From positions 1 through 46,625 of the forward strand of contig RZYC01000024.1 of the NCBI GenBank assembly GCA_009930475.1: a stretch of DNA of 46,625 nt, in the 5' to 3' direction. The number at the start of each line of letters is the position of its first letter. Position 1 is the first letter of the stretch. Positions 15,148 to 24,189 of this stretch are shown here, piece by piece. The position numbers and the translations under genes are program-made. The DNA comes from Spartobacteria bacterium (lineage in GTDB: Bacteria; Verrucomicrobiota; Kiritimatiellia; RZYC01). The notes beneath the pieces were generated by a model, which was not told the origin of the DNA, ran no database searches, and was given only the letters and a program-made list of their open reading frames with translations.

Positions 15148-16362
15148 ATGAGTGAATATCTCGTGTTTGATCAGATAAAGAAGAATTACGGATCGCTGGC
15201 CGCTGTGGACAACGTATCACTGGAAATCAAGCGGGGGCATATCTTTTCATTGTTAGGGCCCAGTGGATGCGGGAAAACAACATTACTGCGCATGCTTGCG
15301 GGTTTTGAACAGCCCGACAGCGGCCGCATTTTTCTCGACGGCAAAGATATTACCGATATTCCTCCGGAAAAACGCAAGGTGAACACCATTTTTCAGAACT
15401 ATGCGCTTTTTCCCCACATGACGATTCGGGAAAACATCGGATTCGGCCTGAAAATGAAAAAGGTGGGGCGTAAAGAGATCGAGAAGGAAACGGATCGTAT
15501 GCTGGAACTCATTCAGCTGGAATCGCATGCCGATAAACGACCGCATCAGCTCAGCGGTGGTCAGAAACAGCGTGCCGCCATTGCCCGCGCACTGATCAAC
15601 AAACCCAATGTCCTGCTGCTTGACGAGCCGCTGGCGGCACTGGATTTGAAATTGCGGCAGCATATGCTGCTTGAGCTGGATCTCATTCATGACGAAGTCG
15701 GCATTACCTTTGTTTTTGTAACCCATGATCAGAGTGAATCCATGGTGCTGAGCGACCAGATTGCAGTAATGCATGACGGACACATTGAGCAGATAGGTAC
15801 TCCGGCAGAAATATATGAATCGCCGCGTTCCAGTTTTGTTGCGGCGTTTATTGGAGATACCAATTTTCTGGAAGGGCATGTCACGCGCATTATTGATGTG
15901 GACTATGTGGCTGTTCACATTGACGGGCTGGGCGATCTGGTCTGTTTTAACGATAAAAATCTGGTTATCAACTGCGCGGTGTTCCTGAGCATACGACCGG
16001 AAAAATTCACCTTGTCTGTCGAAGAGCCTGCGGCGGATGAGAAGATAAATCGGTTGCATGGGCGGATTGTCGACATCGTTTATATGGGGGCGTCCACAAA
16101 ATACTGGGTGGAGACAGGCGATTATCGGATTGTTATTAATCATACCCACCGTCGCTACCTGCTGGATTTCAAGCCGCCGACCTTTGAAGATATGGTCTGG
16201 ATATCATGGATGGCAGACGACAGCTATATGATGGAACGCTATCAGGAAACCGACGAAGAGCTGCTCTTTATTCCTCCGGAGGAAATCGGAGAGGTTGAGC
16301 AGTCGCTGGCAGACGAAGCGGAAGGTCTTACGATGGAAGAGTCTGATAATGCATTGCTTTAA
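15148..16362 (+). CDS. potA: Polyamine ABC transporter ATPase PotA
   Basis: 404 residues. Walker A is GPSGCGKTT, the Q-loop QNYALFPHM, the signature LSGGQKQRAAIARAL, Walker B VLLLDEP, and the switch His is in FVTHDQSE. The C-terminal MOP-like region from about residue 245 regulates activity. A 25-residue acidic tail (EEIGEVEQSLADEAEG) makes the protein longer than the usual 370-380. It powers spermidine/putrescine import together with potBCD, which follow with a 12-base gap and then two ATGA overlaps. No strong Shine-Dalgarno lies next to the ATG. Confidence 0.93.
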   Translation: MSEYLVFDQIKKNYGSLAAVDNVSLEIKRGHIFSLLGPSGCGKTTLLRMLAGFEQPDSGRIFLDGKDITDIPPEKRKVNTIFQNYALFPHMTIRENIGFGLKMKKVGRKEIEKETDRMLELIQLESHADKRPHQLSGGQKQRAAIARALINKPNVLLLDEPLAALDLKLRQHMLLELDLIHDEVGITFVFVTHDQSESMVLSDQIAVMHDGHIEQIGTPAEIYESPRSSFVAAFIGDTNFLEGHVTRIIDVDYVAVHIDGLGDLVCFNDKNLVINCAVFLSIRPEKFTLSVEEPAADEKINRLHGRIVDIVYMGASTKYWVETGDYRIVINHTHRRYLLDFKPPTFEDMVWISWMADDSYMMERYQETDEELLFIPPEEIGEVEQSLADEAEGLTMEESDNALL

Positions 16363-16374
16363 ACGGGGGCGGCG

Positions 16375-17247
16375 ATGAAACGTCAGACAAAGAGCGAAAT
16401 CAGGCTGTCTTTCATTCCTTTGGTGTGGCTGTGCATCTTTTTTGCCATTCCCACGGTGGCTATCTTTATTATTGCCTTCAAAAAAGCCGATCCCTACGGC
16501 AATTTGGCGGCCGGCTGGACCCTGTCCAATATATCGAGCTTAGTGAATGCGCAGTACCCGCCCATCATTTGGCGAACGGTGTGGTTGAGTTTTGTTACCA
16601 CGATGATCTGTCTGGCTGCGGCACTGCCTGTGGGCTGGTATATGGCCAAGGCTGGGGCCCGCTGGCGTAATTTGCTTATGCTGCTGATTATTCTGCCTTT
16701 CTGGACCAATTTTCTTATTCGTATTTTTGCATGGAAGATGCTGCTGCACCCGGAGGGTATGCTTCGGCACGGGCTGCTGCTGTTTCATCTGATAGAACCG
16801 ACCACCCAGTTGATGTACCATGCCGGAGCGGTTTTGGTGGTACTGGTGTATACCTATCTTCCTTTTGCGATTCTGCCCATTTATGCCGCCGCAGAAAAAT
16901 TTGATTTCAGCCTGATTGAAGCGGCCCACGATCTGGGGGCGGGTCGCCTGCGGGCTTATTGGATGGTGTTCATCCCCGGTATTCGAAACGGGATCTTTAC
17001 AGCCTCGGCCATGGTCTTTATCCCAACGCTGGGCTCCTATATTATTCCTGATATTATGGGAGGCAGTGCCAGTGAAATGATCGGCAATAAGATTGCACAG
17101 CGTGCGCTGATCAATCGTAATTTGCCGGAATCATCGCTCCTTTCTGCCCTGTTGGCGCTGTCGGTTCTCGTGCCGACTCTGGTCGTCATCTATATGAAAC
17201 ATAAACGGGACATGGATCATACATTACGGGTGAAAGGAGTGCGATGA
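16375..17247 (+). CDS. potB: Polyamine ABC transporter permease PotB
   Basis: 290 residues, six predicted membrane helices beginning with FIPLVWLCIFFAIPTVAIFI. The coupling EAA loop is LIEAAHDLGAGRLRAYWMVFIPG. One half of the membrane channel of the polyamine importer. It starts 12 bases after potA behind GGGGGC/GGCG sequence and overlaps potC by four bases. Confidence 0.92.
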   Translation: MKRQTKSEIRLSFIPLVWLCIFFAIPTVAIFIIAFKKADPYGNLAAGWTLSNISSLVNAQYPPIIWRTVWLSFVTTMICLAAALPVGWYMAKAGARWRNLLMLLIILPFWTNFLIRIFAWKMLLHPEGMLRHGLLLFHLIEPTTQLMYHAGAVLVVLVYTYLPFAILPIYAAAEKFDFSLIEAAHDLGAGRLRAYWMVFIPGIRNGIFTASAMVFIPTLGSYIIPDIMGGSASEMIGNKIAQRALINRNLPESSLLSALLALSVLVPTLVVIYMKHKRDMDHTLRVKGVR

Positions 17248-18029
17248 AGCGCAGTCCTGTTCCCTTGGCGACGACCATTGCTGTACTGGTCTTTTTCTAT
17301 ATCCCCATTCTTTTTTTGGTGATGAATTCATTCAACGCCTCTCGCTTCGGAGGGGCCTGGCAGGGCTTCTCAGTCAAGTGGTATGCCCGGCTTTTTTCCG
17401 ATAAAACCGTTTGGCGCGCGTTAGAAAATTCACTGATTATCGCCCTTATTTCCACCTCGGTATCGATGGTGGCGGGGACGTTGTCGGCCTTTGCCATTCA
17501 CAAATTCAAGACGCGCATGCAGGTCGTGCATTACACCCTGATTTATACGCCGCTGGTATTGCCTGATTTGCTGATGGGGATGAGCCTGCTGCTCTTTTTT
17601 GTCGCGCTGCGTGTTCCGTTGGGCATGACCACTATTGCACTGGCGCACATCACATTTTGTATCAGTTATGTCACCATGGTTGTGCTGGCACGATTGCAGG
17701 ACTTTGATTTTACGCTCATCGAAGCGGCACGGGATCTGGGAGCGACCAGCTGGGGGGCAACGCGAAAAATTCTTCTTCCGTTGTTAATGCCCGGCATTCT
17801 CGCGGGAGGGATGCTGGCGTTTACGCTGTCCATTGATGACTTTGTGATCACCTTCTTTGTTTCCGGGCCGGGAGCCACCACCCTGCCCATACAGATCTAC
17901 AGTATGATCCGGCACGGTTCTCCGGCTATGATCAACGCGCTGTCCACCATTCTCCTTACCATTACCTTTATTATTATTCTCATTTCACGCTATTTTTCAG
18001 GGTATGAAAAAAAGAAAGGACTAACATGA
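17244..18029 (+). CDS. potC: Polyamine ABC transporter permease PotC
   Basis: 261 residues, the second channel subunit. N-terminal helix TIAVLVFFYIPILFLVMNSF. EAA loop LIEAARDLGATSWGATRKILLPLLMPG. Typical PotC phrase SIDDFVITFFVSGPGATTLP. Overlaps both potB (ATGA) and potD (ATGA), so the four subunits are made in step. Confidence 0.93.
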   Translation: MKRSPVPLATTIAVLVFFYIPILFLVMNSFNASRFGGAWQGFSVKWYARLFSDKTVWRALENSLIIALISTSVSMVAGTLSAFAIHKFKTRMQVVHYTLIYTPLVLPDLLMGMSLLLFFVALRVPLGMTTIALAHITFCISYVTMVVLARLQDFDFTLIEAARDLGATSWGATRKILLPLLMPGILAGGMLAFTLSIDDFVITFFVSGPGATTLPIQIYSMIRHGSPAMINALSTILLTITFIIILISRYFSGYEKKKGLT

Positions 18030-19060
18030 ACAAGTGGCTTCGCTATCTATTTATTGTGATAACGGCATGTATTTTTTCTGGGTGCGGCAAAGAAAAACCG
18101 GTGCTGCATGTCTATAACTGGGTGGATTATATGAATCCGGATCTGATTCCCGAATTTGAAGAAAAGTTCGAATGTCAGGTGGTTGTCGATCATTTTGACT
18201 CAAATGAGGCCATGTATGCCAAAATCAAAGCAGGTGCCGCCGGCTATGATCTGATTTTCCCCAGCAGCTATATGGTGAGTATTATGCGTAACCAGAAGAT
18301 GTTGTATCCCATGGACGCGACTAAGATGCCTAATCTTAAAAACATCGATCCGGCATTTATGAAGCTGACAGAGGACTCCGGCATGGAGTACAGCGTTCCC
18401 TATATGATCGGTGTGACGGGCATTGGATATGTGCAGCCTGCGGTTGGAGACGTAACATCAAGCTGGTCGATTTTTTCCAGAAGTGATTTAGCAGGTCGCA
18501 TGACGATGCTGGACGATAGCCGGGAAGTTATCGGTTCCGCCCTCAAGTTTCTTGGCTACAGTTTGAATACCACCGATCCGGCGCAGCTGGAAGAGGCTAA
18601 AAAAGTTCTTCTGGAGTGGAAAAAGAATTTAGCCAAATACGAATCCACCCTGTACCACCGGGGATTGGCCTCGCAGGAGTTTCTGGTGGCACAGGGATAC
18701 AACGGCGATGTGCTGCAGGTGGCCGAGGAAGCCCCGGAGGTTGCTTTTATGCTTCCAGAGGAAGGCACGTCCGTTGCCAGCGATGATATGGTGATTCCCG
18801 CAGATGCACCCAATAAAGAACTGGCCTTTGCATTCATTAACTTTCTGTTAGAACCGGAAGTTGCTTCACGAAACATGCAGTATGTTTATTATGAGGCCCC
18901 TAATAAACCTGCAATAGCACTGCTTCCGCAGGATATGCTGGACGATCCATCGTTTCACATTACCCCCGAATACATGGCGAAATGCGAGGTGATTAAGGAT
19001 CTTGGTAACAAAAATGAACTGTATCAGAAGTTATGGGATCAAATCAAAGGCGCCCAGTAA
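18026..19060 (+). CDS. potD: Polyamine-binding lipoprotein PotD
   Basis: 344 residues. The signal peptide ends in a lipobox (IFSGC, Cys20), so it is a lipid-anchored substrate-binding protein and not a free periplasmic one. The mature part starts LHVYNWVDYMNPDLIPEFEEKF. It includes AGYDLIFPSSYMV and YSVPYMIGVTGIGY, as in spermidine/putrescine-binding proteins. It delivers polyamine to PotBC. The lipoprotein form suggests tethering to the outer face of the inner membrane or to the outer membrane. Confidence 0.92.
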   Translation: MNKWLRYLFIVITACIFSGCGKEKPVLHVYNWVDYMNPDLIPEFEEKFECQVVVDHFDSNEAMYAKIKAGAAGYDLIFPSSYMVSIMRNQKMLYPMDATKMPNLKNIDPAFMKLTEDSGMEYSVPYMIGVTGIGYVQPAVGDVTSSWSIFSRSDLAGRMTMLDDSREVIGSALKFLGYSLNTTDPAQLEEAKKVLLEWKKNLAKYESTLYHRGLASQEFLVAQGYNGDVLQVAEEAPEVAFMLPEEGTSVASDDMVIPADAPNKELAFAFINFLLEPEVASRNMQYVYYEAPNKPAIALLPQDMLDDPSFHITPEYMAKCEVIKDLGNKNELYQKLWDQIKGAQ

Positions 19061-19156
19061 AAAGGCAACCCTTAGCATTATTTTAACTTTTGGCCAGCTC
19101 GTGCTGGACAAAGGGGTAAATCCTATTTAAAAGGGGTACAAAACGGAGCAGAATTT

Positions 19157-19540
19157 ATGAAAAAACCGAAAAAAGTACAGCAGGAAAAAAAAGAAGAATT
19201 CTTTACCGACGATCCGCATTTTAAAGGTGAGAAGCTTTTCTCCGTGGGCGGAGGACATTACGTGCAGTTTAACGGTGAAGGGCCGCTGCCTGACGAAATT
19301 GTAGATTTTATCCGCAGCACCAGCCGCAAACCGCCTTTTATGCTTTTGCCTGAAATGCCGGTGGATTTTTATCTTTCCAAAGGCATCAGTGGTGCGTCCA
19401 AGGTTCATTGGACGGGACGCGGCGCGTTGCCGCCCGCCGTCATGGCGTATTTACACGATCACGGCACCTTGCCGCGCACACGTGAAAATAACGAGGACGG
19501 AGACGAGGACGAAGAAGATCCGGAAGAAGATCTCTTTTAG
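19157..19540 (+). CDS. Hypothetical protein with duplicated GxGxLP motif
   Basis: 127 residues, soluble. The N-terminus is basic and charged (MKKPKKVQQEKKEEF) and the tail strongly acidic (EDGDEDEEDPEEDLF). Two internal copies of one motif are visible: VQFNGEGPLPDEIVDFIRS and VHWTGRGALPPAVMAYLHD, each a short beta strand, G-x-G-x-L-P, then a helix. I know no named family. CGGAG precedes the ATG, and a terminator follows 35 bases after the stop, so it is a single-gene unit. Confidence 0.6.
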   Translation: MKKPKKVQQEKKEEFFTDDPHFKGEKLFSVGGGHYVQFNGEGPLPDEIVDFIRSTSRKPPFMLLPEMPVDFYLSKGISGASKVHWTGRGALPPAVMAYLHDHGTLPRTRENNEDGDEDEEDPEEDLF

Positions 19541-19575
19541 GCCGCCTTTTATCTGTCGGTGGAGTGTATTTATCT

Positions 19576-19601
19576 AAACCCGTTTTTTGCGGGTTTTTTT
19601 T
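19576..19601 (+). terminator. Rho-independent terminator
   Basis: AAACCCG (19576-19582), loop, CGGGTTT (19590-19596), then T's to 19601. It follows the 127-residue gene and separates it from the next cluster. Confidence 0.85.
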
Positions 19602-19707
19602 GTGCGGTATGACGGAATAATAAATCATTCCTTTTTTCATTTCACTGACTCCGCTTTTCACGTAGATTCTACAGCGCAATGTAAACTATTTCAGAAACGA
19701 GGGACAT

Positions 19708-20880
19708 GTGAATGGTAAAATTGATCATATAACACAGAAATTGTCCGTCTTTCGAGAGGCTGCCAGTGCTCTCAAAGAGACTGTACTGGCTAATCTGGTA
19801 CTGATAGGCGAGATCCCGGCACCAAGCTGCGATGAATCCAAGCGGATTCGCTTTATGATGGATCGCTTTGTTGAGGACGGTCTGGAGAATATTTCACACG
19901 ACGAAATGGGCAACGGCGTGGCCATTATTCCGGGAACCGAACGTAAATCCAGAATCCTGCTGGTGTCCAATGCCGATACCATTTTTCAGGATAAAGAAGA
20001 TCACACGGTTCAGGTCAGTTCCAGCCACGTGCAGGGGATTGGACTGGCAGAAAATACGCTGGGGCTCGCCGTCATGGCCTCGCTTCCGGCTATATTGGAA
20101 TCATTGGGCCTCACATTTAAATCAGATGTCGTGCTGCTTTGCAGCGTGCGAAGCCATGGGAAGTCCAATTTGGAAGGATTTCGCTTTTTTCTTAAAAACA
20201 ATCAGCTGCCCATTACCTCGGGTATTTGTCTGGATGGTGTTTCGCTGGGTCGACTGGGCATACACTCGCTGGGGCTACTTCGTGGTGAGATTACTTGCAG
20301 TGTGCCGGAGGAATACGACTGGACCCGGTTTGGCGCGACGGGAGCTATTATGGCACTCAATGATGTGATCAACAAAATGTCCGCTATCTGTATGCCGACG
20401 CGGCCGCGGACCAGTATTATGTTTTCCACCATGAGCGGGGGCTTTTCCTACAGAAAAGTGCCTACGCATTCCTGTCTGACCTTTGATGTGTACAGCGAGT
20501 CAGACCGCCTGGTGAGCAAGCTGGAACGGCAGATAAACGAGATTGTGGAAGAAGTGTCTGCAGGAACGCGAAGCACCATGGACTTTAACATTATCTCCCG
20601 ATGTCATCCGGGCGGTCTTGCCTTTGGGCATCCCATGGCGTGCTGTGCGCGGGAAATGATCCGCACACTGGGTGAAGAGCCCCGGGTTCTACCCAGTTCA
20701 ACGGAATTGGCTGTATTTGTCGAAAACAACATTCCAGCAGTCAATCTGGGGTTGACCACCGGCGAAAACATCAATGAACTGGATGAAAAACTGGCTATTG
20801 AGCCTATTAGCAGCGGGATTGCTCAGCTGCTGGGTATGCTGCTGGCAATAGATGGAGGATTTTGTAATGAACGTGAATGA
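19708..20880 (+). CDS. M20-fold protein lacking all catalytic residues
   Basis: 390 residues, GTG start behind GAGGGA. It aligns along its length with M20 peptidases, but every metal or catalytic position is changed. HxDT is N88-A-D-T91. The bridging Asp is Glu115 (AEN). The Glu-Glu pair is Ser149-His150 (VRSHGKSNLEGF). The PGGHSW of the lid domain is PEEYDW (200-205). STDAN is STELA (331-335). The final GAHTLDE is GENINELDE (352-360). The fold-supporting glycines and hydrophobics are kept, so this looks like a maintained pseudoenzyme, perhaps a binding or scaffold protein. It is the first gene of the gpgS cluster and overlaps gpgS by 14 bases. Confidence 0.8.
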   Translation: MNGKIDHITQKLSVFREAASALKETVLANLVLIGEIPAPSCDESKRIRFMMDRFVEDGLENISHDEMGNGVAIIPGTERKSRILLVSNADTIFQDKEDHTVQVSSSHVQGIGLAENTLGLAVMASLPAILESLGLTFKSDVVLLCSVRSHGKSNLEGFRFFLKNNQLPITSGICLDGVSLGRLGIHSLGLLRGEITCSVPEEYDWTRFGATGAIMALNDVINKMSAICMPTRPRTSIMFSTMSGGFSYRKVPTHSCLTFDVYSESDRLVSKLERQINEIVEEVSAGTRSTMDFNIISRCHPGGLAFGHPMACCAREMIRTLGEEPRVLPSSTELAVFVENNIPAVNLGLTTGENINELDEKLAIEPISSGIAQLLGMLLAIDGGFCNERE

Positions 20881-21859
20881 GTGGCTTGCCAACAATACAT
20901 TTCATCATTCCGCTTTTTGGGATATCAGGGAACTGGTGGAGGAGAAAGCGCGTCGAAATCTGAAAATATCACTCTGTATACCTACGCTGAACGAAGAAAA
21001 TACGATCGGGAAGGAATTGGTTGTTTTTCGTTCTGAGCTTGTGAATAAATATCCTCTGCTGGATGAAATCGCCGTGATTGATTCCGGTTCGTCGGATAAC
21101 ACATGCGATGTGGCGCGTACCTATGGTGCCGATGTTTACAATTCAGCAGATATTTTGTCCGGGGAAGGTTTCAAGCGGGGAAAGGGCGAAAATCTGTGGA
21201 AGGCGGTGTATCAGCTGAAGGGGGATATCATTGTCTACATAGATGCCGATATCAAAAATATACGCCCGCATTTTGCCACGGGGCTCATAGCGCCGCTGAT
21301 TTATCGCGATGAAATCAAGTACGTTAAAGCGTTTTATGATCGGCCGCTGGCCTTTTCCCAGGGCTTGCGGCCTTCCGGCGGCGGCCGCGTTACAGAAATT
21401 CTTGTTCGTCCGCTTTTCTCGCTCTTTTTCCCCGAATTGACGGCCTTGATTCAACCATTATCGGGAGAATATGCCGTTCGGCGCGAAGTGCTTGAAGCGA
21501 TTCCGTTCCCCATCGGATATGGCGTCGAAACGTCGCATTTAATTGACGTGTATCATCGCTGGGGTTTAGAAGCCTTTGCTCAAACTGATTTGGATCAGCG
21601 AGTGCATCGCAATCAGGAAACACTGGCGTTAGGAAGAATGGCCTTTGGTATATTGCAGACCTTTCTGTCGCGAATGGAGAAACTGGGGATGATGGAGAAG
21701 TTGCCGGAAATGACCCATGTATTGCGGCAGTTTCAGGCACAGGAGGATTCATTCAATCAGGCTGAATATACCATTCTTGAAGAAGAACGCCCGCCGATGC
21801 TGTCGATTCCCGCCTATGTTGAACGCAGAAAATGGCTTGATGGAGCGTCGGCTGACTGA
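20867..21859 (+). CDS. gpgS: Glucosyl-3-phosphoglycerate synthase (GT81-type)
   Basis: 330 residues from the ATG at 20867, eight bases after GGAGG. An in-frame ATG at 20852 has no site. GT-A fold: LCIPTLNEENTIG, IDSGSSDNT, and the metal-binding DAD in VYIDADIKN. The family-specific block LVRPLFSLFFPELTALIQPL is followed by SGEYAVRREVLEAIPFPIGYG. It joins glucose from an NDP-glucose to 3-phosphoglycerate, the first step to glucosylglycerate, a compatible solute or precursor of longer glycosides. It overlaps the next GT gene (TGATG). Confidence 0.88.
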   Translation: MNVNEWLANNTFHHSAFWDIRELVEEKARRNLKISLCIPTLNEENTIGKELVVFRSELVNKYPLLDEIAVIDSGSSDNTCDVARTYGADVYNSADILSGEGFKRGKGENLWKAVYQLKGDIIVYIDADIKNIRPHFATGLIAPLIYRDEIKYVKAFYDRPLAFSQGLRPSGGGRVTEILVRPLFSLFFPELTALIQPLSGEYAVRREVLEAIPFPIGYGVETSHLIDVYHRWGLEAFAQTDLDQRVHRNQETLALGRMAFGILQTFLSRMEKLGMMEKLPEMTHVLRQFQAQEDSFNQAEYTILEEERPPMLSIPAYVERRKWLDGASAD

Positions 21860-23295
21860 TGCGCATTGTGATATTCCATTATCATTTGCGTACGGGCGGC
21901 GTTACACGGGTGATCGCCGATGCCGTGCAGGCCTTGCACGCCTCAGGCGTGCAGACGCTTGTGGTTGCGGGGGAAGAACCTTGCGATGCATGGGCGGAAG
22001 AGCTGGGGCCTGTACTGGTCGATCCTGTGCTACGCTACGATGGGAACGATGCGCAGTTTATCCAACCGTTGCGTAAAAAAATCTGTGACCAGCTGGGCGG
22101 CGATCCGGATGTCTGGCACATTCACAATCATTCGCTGGGGAAAAACACGACGCTTCCACAACTGGTGGATCATCTGTCTGGATGCGGTGCGGCCATGGTG
22201 CTGCAGCTGCACGATGTAGCAGAAGATGGCCGGCCGGCAAACTATCGCTATTTACGTCAGTCTCTGGAGCGTTTATGGGGTGGATTAAATCGCCTGTACC
22301 CTGTATCCCCGCGCATCCTGTATGCCTTTTTAAATGGACGGGATGCCGCGCTGTTTGGACATGTCGGCTTGAAAAAGAGCATTATCTTATCAAATGCAGT
22401 AAAAAGTGATCAAATCTTAAACGATACATCCCGGCATGAGGGACGTGATGAGCCGCAGATGATCATTTATCCCACCCGTGCGATTCGACGTAAAAACATC
22501 GGGGAACTGGTTTTGTGGGCCGCCGTTTTCGGGGATGAAAAACAGTTCTGTGTGACGCGTGCGCCGAAAAATCCCAAAGAACGACCGTTTTATGATGCGT
22601 GGGTTGCTTTCTGCAGTCAGAACAACATCCCCGTGCGCTGGGAATATGGAAAAGATTTTGCATCCATGGGGGACGTAATGCGGCTGGCCCATGCGGCCAT
22701 TACAACGAGTATCGCCGAGGGATTCGGGCTGGCGTATATCGAGCCATGGCTGTATGGCTGTCCGCTGGTCGGTCGGGATCTGCCTGCAGTAACCAGGCGG
22801 ATCAAGGAGGAAGGCGTCTGTTTGGATGGATTGTATGCCACGCTGCCTGTTCCACTGGACTGGGTGGGTGCCGAGGCTGTCGAACAGGCTGCGGGAAACG
22901 TACTCCGTGAAATGGCCGATGCCTATGGTTTGACGACAGATGCCGGATTTATCGATCACACCATGAAGTATCTGACGGACGGTGGGGTTATTGATTTTGG
23001 TCGGCTCAATGAATCGTTGCAGCGGCACGTGATCCGGGATGTCGTGGTGTCGGATGAAAAAAAGGCGTATATCCGTGGTTTTTGGCAGGAGAACTCCAGT
23101 ATGAAGATCATCGATGGGAATCGTCAGTGTATAGAGGATCGTTTCAATCTGTCGCATTACGGAAAGCGTTTGATGACATTGTATGACGATGTCGCATCGG
23201 GTTGTCATGAACCTGCTGAGCATCTTGATGCAGCGGAGATCCTGAAAGGGTATCTTATGCCTGATAACATCTATCTTTCGAGAGGAACGACATGA
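21859..23295 (+). CDS. Glycosyltransferase family 4, gpgS-linked
   Basis: 478 residues, GT-B fold. Start MRIVIFHYHLRTGGVTRVI with the N-terminal Gly loop. Middle DVWHIHNHSLGKN. Donor domain YPTRAIRRKNIGELVLWA and TTSIAEGFGLAYIEPWLYGCPLVG with the E-x7-E acceptor/donor residues. An extra C-terminal region of about 100 residues (from roughly 375) has no known motif. Its position between gpgS and a HAD protein suggests that it adds a second sugar to glucosyl-3-phosphoglycerate, as in mannosylglucosylglycerate synthesis in Petrotoga. That substrate is inference. Confidence 0.8.
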   Translation: MRIVIFHYHLRTGGVTRVIADAVQALHASGVQTLVVAGEEPCDAWAEELGPVLVDPVLRYDGNDAQFIQPLRKKICDQLGGDPDVWHIHNHSLGKNTTLPQLVDHLSGCGAAMVLQLHDVAEDGRPANYRYLRQSLERLWGGLNRLYPVSPRILYAFLNGRDAALFGHVGLKKSIILSNAVKSDQILNDTSRHEGRDEPQMIIYPTRAIRRKNIGELVLWAAVFGDEKQFCVTRAPKNPKERPFYDAWVAFCSQNNIPVRWEYGKDFASMGDVMRLAHAAITTSIAEGFGLAYIEPWLYGCPLVGRDLPAVTRRIKEEGVCLDGLYATLPVPLDWVGAEAVEQAAGNVLREMADAYGLTTDAGFIDHTMKYLTDGGVIDFGRLNESLQRHVIRDVVVSDEKKAYIRGFWQENSSMKIIDGNRQCIEDRFNLSHYGKRLMTLYDDVASGCHEPAEHLDAAEILKGYLMPDNIYLSRGTT

Positions 23296-24188
23296 GCAGT
23301 CATGCAGAAAAAGAACTGACAGATGTGATTGCATCGCTTTTGTCGCCTTTGACCCCCGTAGCTACAGAGATGGAAGAGAAGCTGTGCGCAATGGATGATG
23401 TCAAGGCCGTCGTTCTCGACGTGTACGGAACGATGGTTGTATCGGCGTCCGGGGATATTGGCTTAGCGGCATCCAAAATGAATCATAAAACGTTTCAAAA
23501 AGTGGTTCATGCGCTTGGGGTACGTCTTACGTCTTTTCAGGCCAAGGAACTGTGTTTTCATTTTTATGAGGCTATTCGGCAGCGTCACGCGGCAGGACGG
23601 TCGGAAGGCTGTGCTTATCCGGAAGTGGATATTGTCGATGTCTGGCGGGATGCCATTGATCAGGCCGGGCTGGCTGCAATCATTGATACGGACTGCACGG
23701 CTGCGATGCGGCGTATGGCTGTGGAATTTGAAATGCGAACCAATCCTGTGTGGCCGATGCCGGGTATGATGGATGCCATCCAGCAGCTGTTAGATAAAAA
23801 CAAGATTTTGGGCATTGTGTCCAATGCGCAATTTTATACGCCGCTGATGCTGGAGGTCTTACTGGGTCGTTCGGTTTGTGCTCTGGGTTTTGATGCGGCT
23901 GACTGTGTCTGGTCTTATGCGGAAGGCGAAGCCAAGCCCTCGGAAAAGCTGTTTGCCAAGCTGCTGACGGCGATGATGGCGAGGGGTATTAAGGCGTCAC
24001 AGGTCGTATATGTAGGGAATGATATGCTCAATGACATGTATACTGCCCGTACGGCGGGATGCCGCACCATACTGTTTGCCGGTGATGCGCGATCCCTGCG
24101 CCTGCGGGAGGAGGATGAGCGTTGTTGCGGATGGTCGCCTGATGCGATCGTTACAGCATGGCAATCCATCGGAAAGGTGATTATGTAA
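23292..24188 (+). CDS. HAD-superfamily hydrolase
   Basis: 298 residues. Motif I VVLDVYGTM with nucleophile Asp43, motif II IVSNAQF, Lys in EAKPS, motif IV YVGNDMLNDMYTA. A helical cap lies between motifs I and II. Motif I has Tyr45 where most phosphatases have the acid-base Asp, as in L-2-haloacid dehalogenase-type DxYGT proteins. Context suggests dephosphorylation of the (glycosyl)glucosyl-3-phosphoglycerate made upstream, but the Tyr makes that doubtful. A 35-residue N-terminal extension precedes the core. It overlaps the GT gene by ATGA. Confidence 0.8.
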   Translation: MSSHAEKELTDVIASLLSPLTPVATEMEEKLCAMDDVKAVVLDVYGTMVVSASGDIGLAASKMNHKTFQKVVHALGVRLTSFQAKELCFHFYEAIRQRHAAGRSEGCAYPEVDIVDVWRDAIDQAGLAAIIDTDCTAAMRRMAVEFEMRTNPVWPMPGMMDAIQQLLDKNKILGIVSNAQFYTPLMLEVLLGRSVCALGFDAADCVWSYAEGEAKPSEKLFAKLLTAMMARGIKASQVVYVGNDMLNDMYTARTAGCRTILFAGDARSLRLREEDERCCGWSPDAIVTAWQSIGKVIM

Positions 24189-24189
24189 C

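Noticed and set aside
19094-19107. CCAGC-TCGT-GCTGG hairpin after potD
   Set aside because: No T-run follows, so it is not a convincing terminator.
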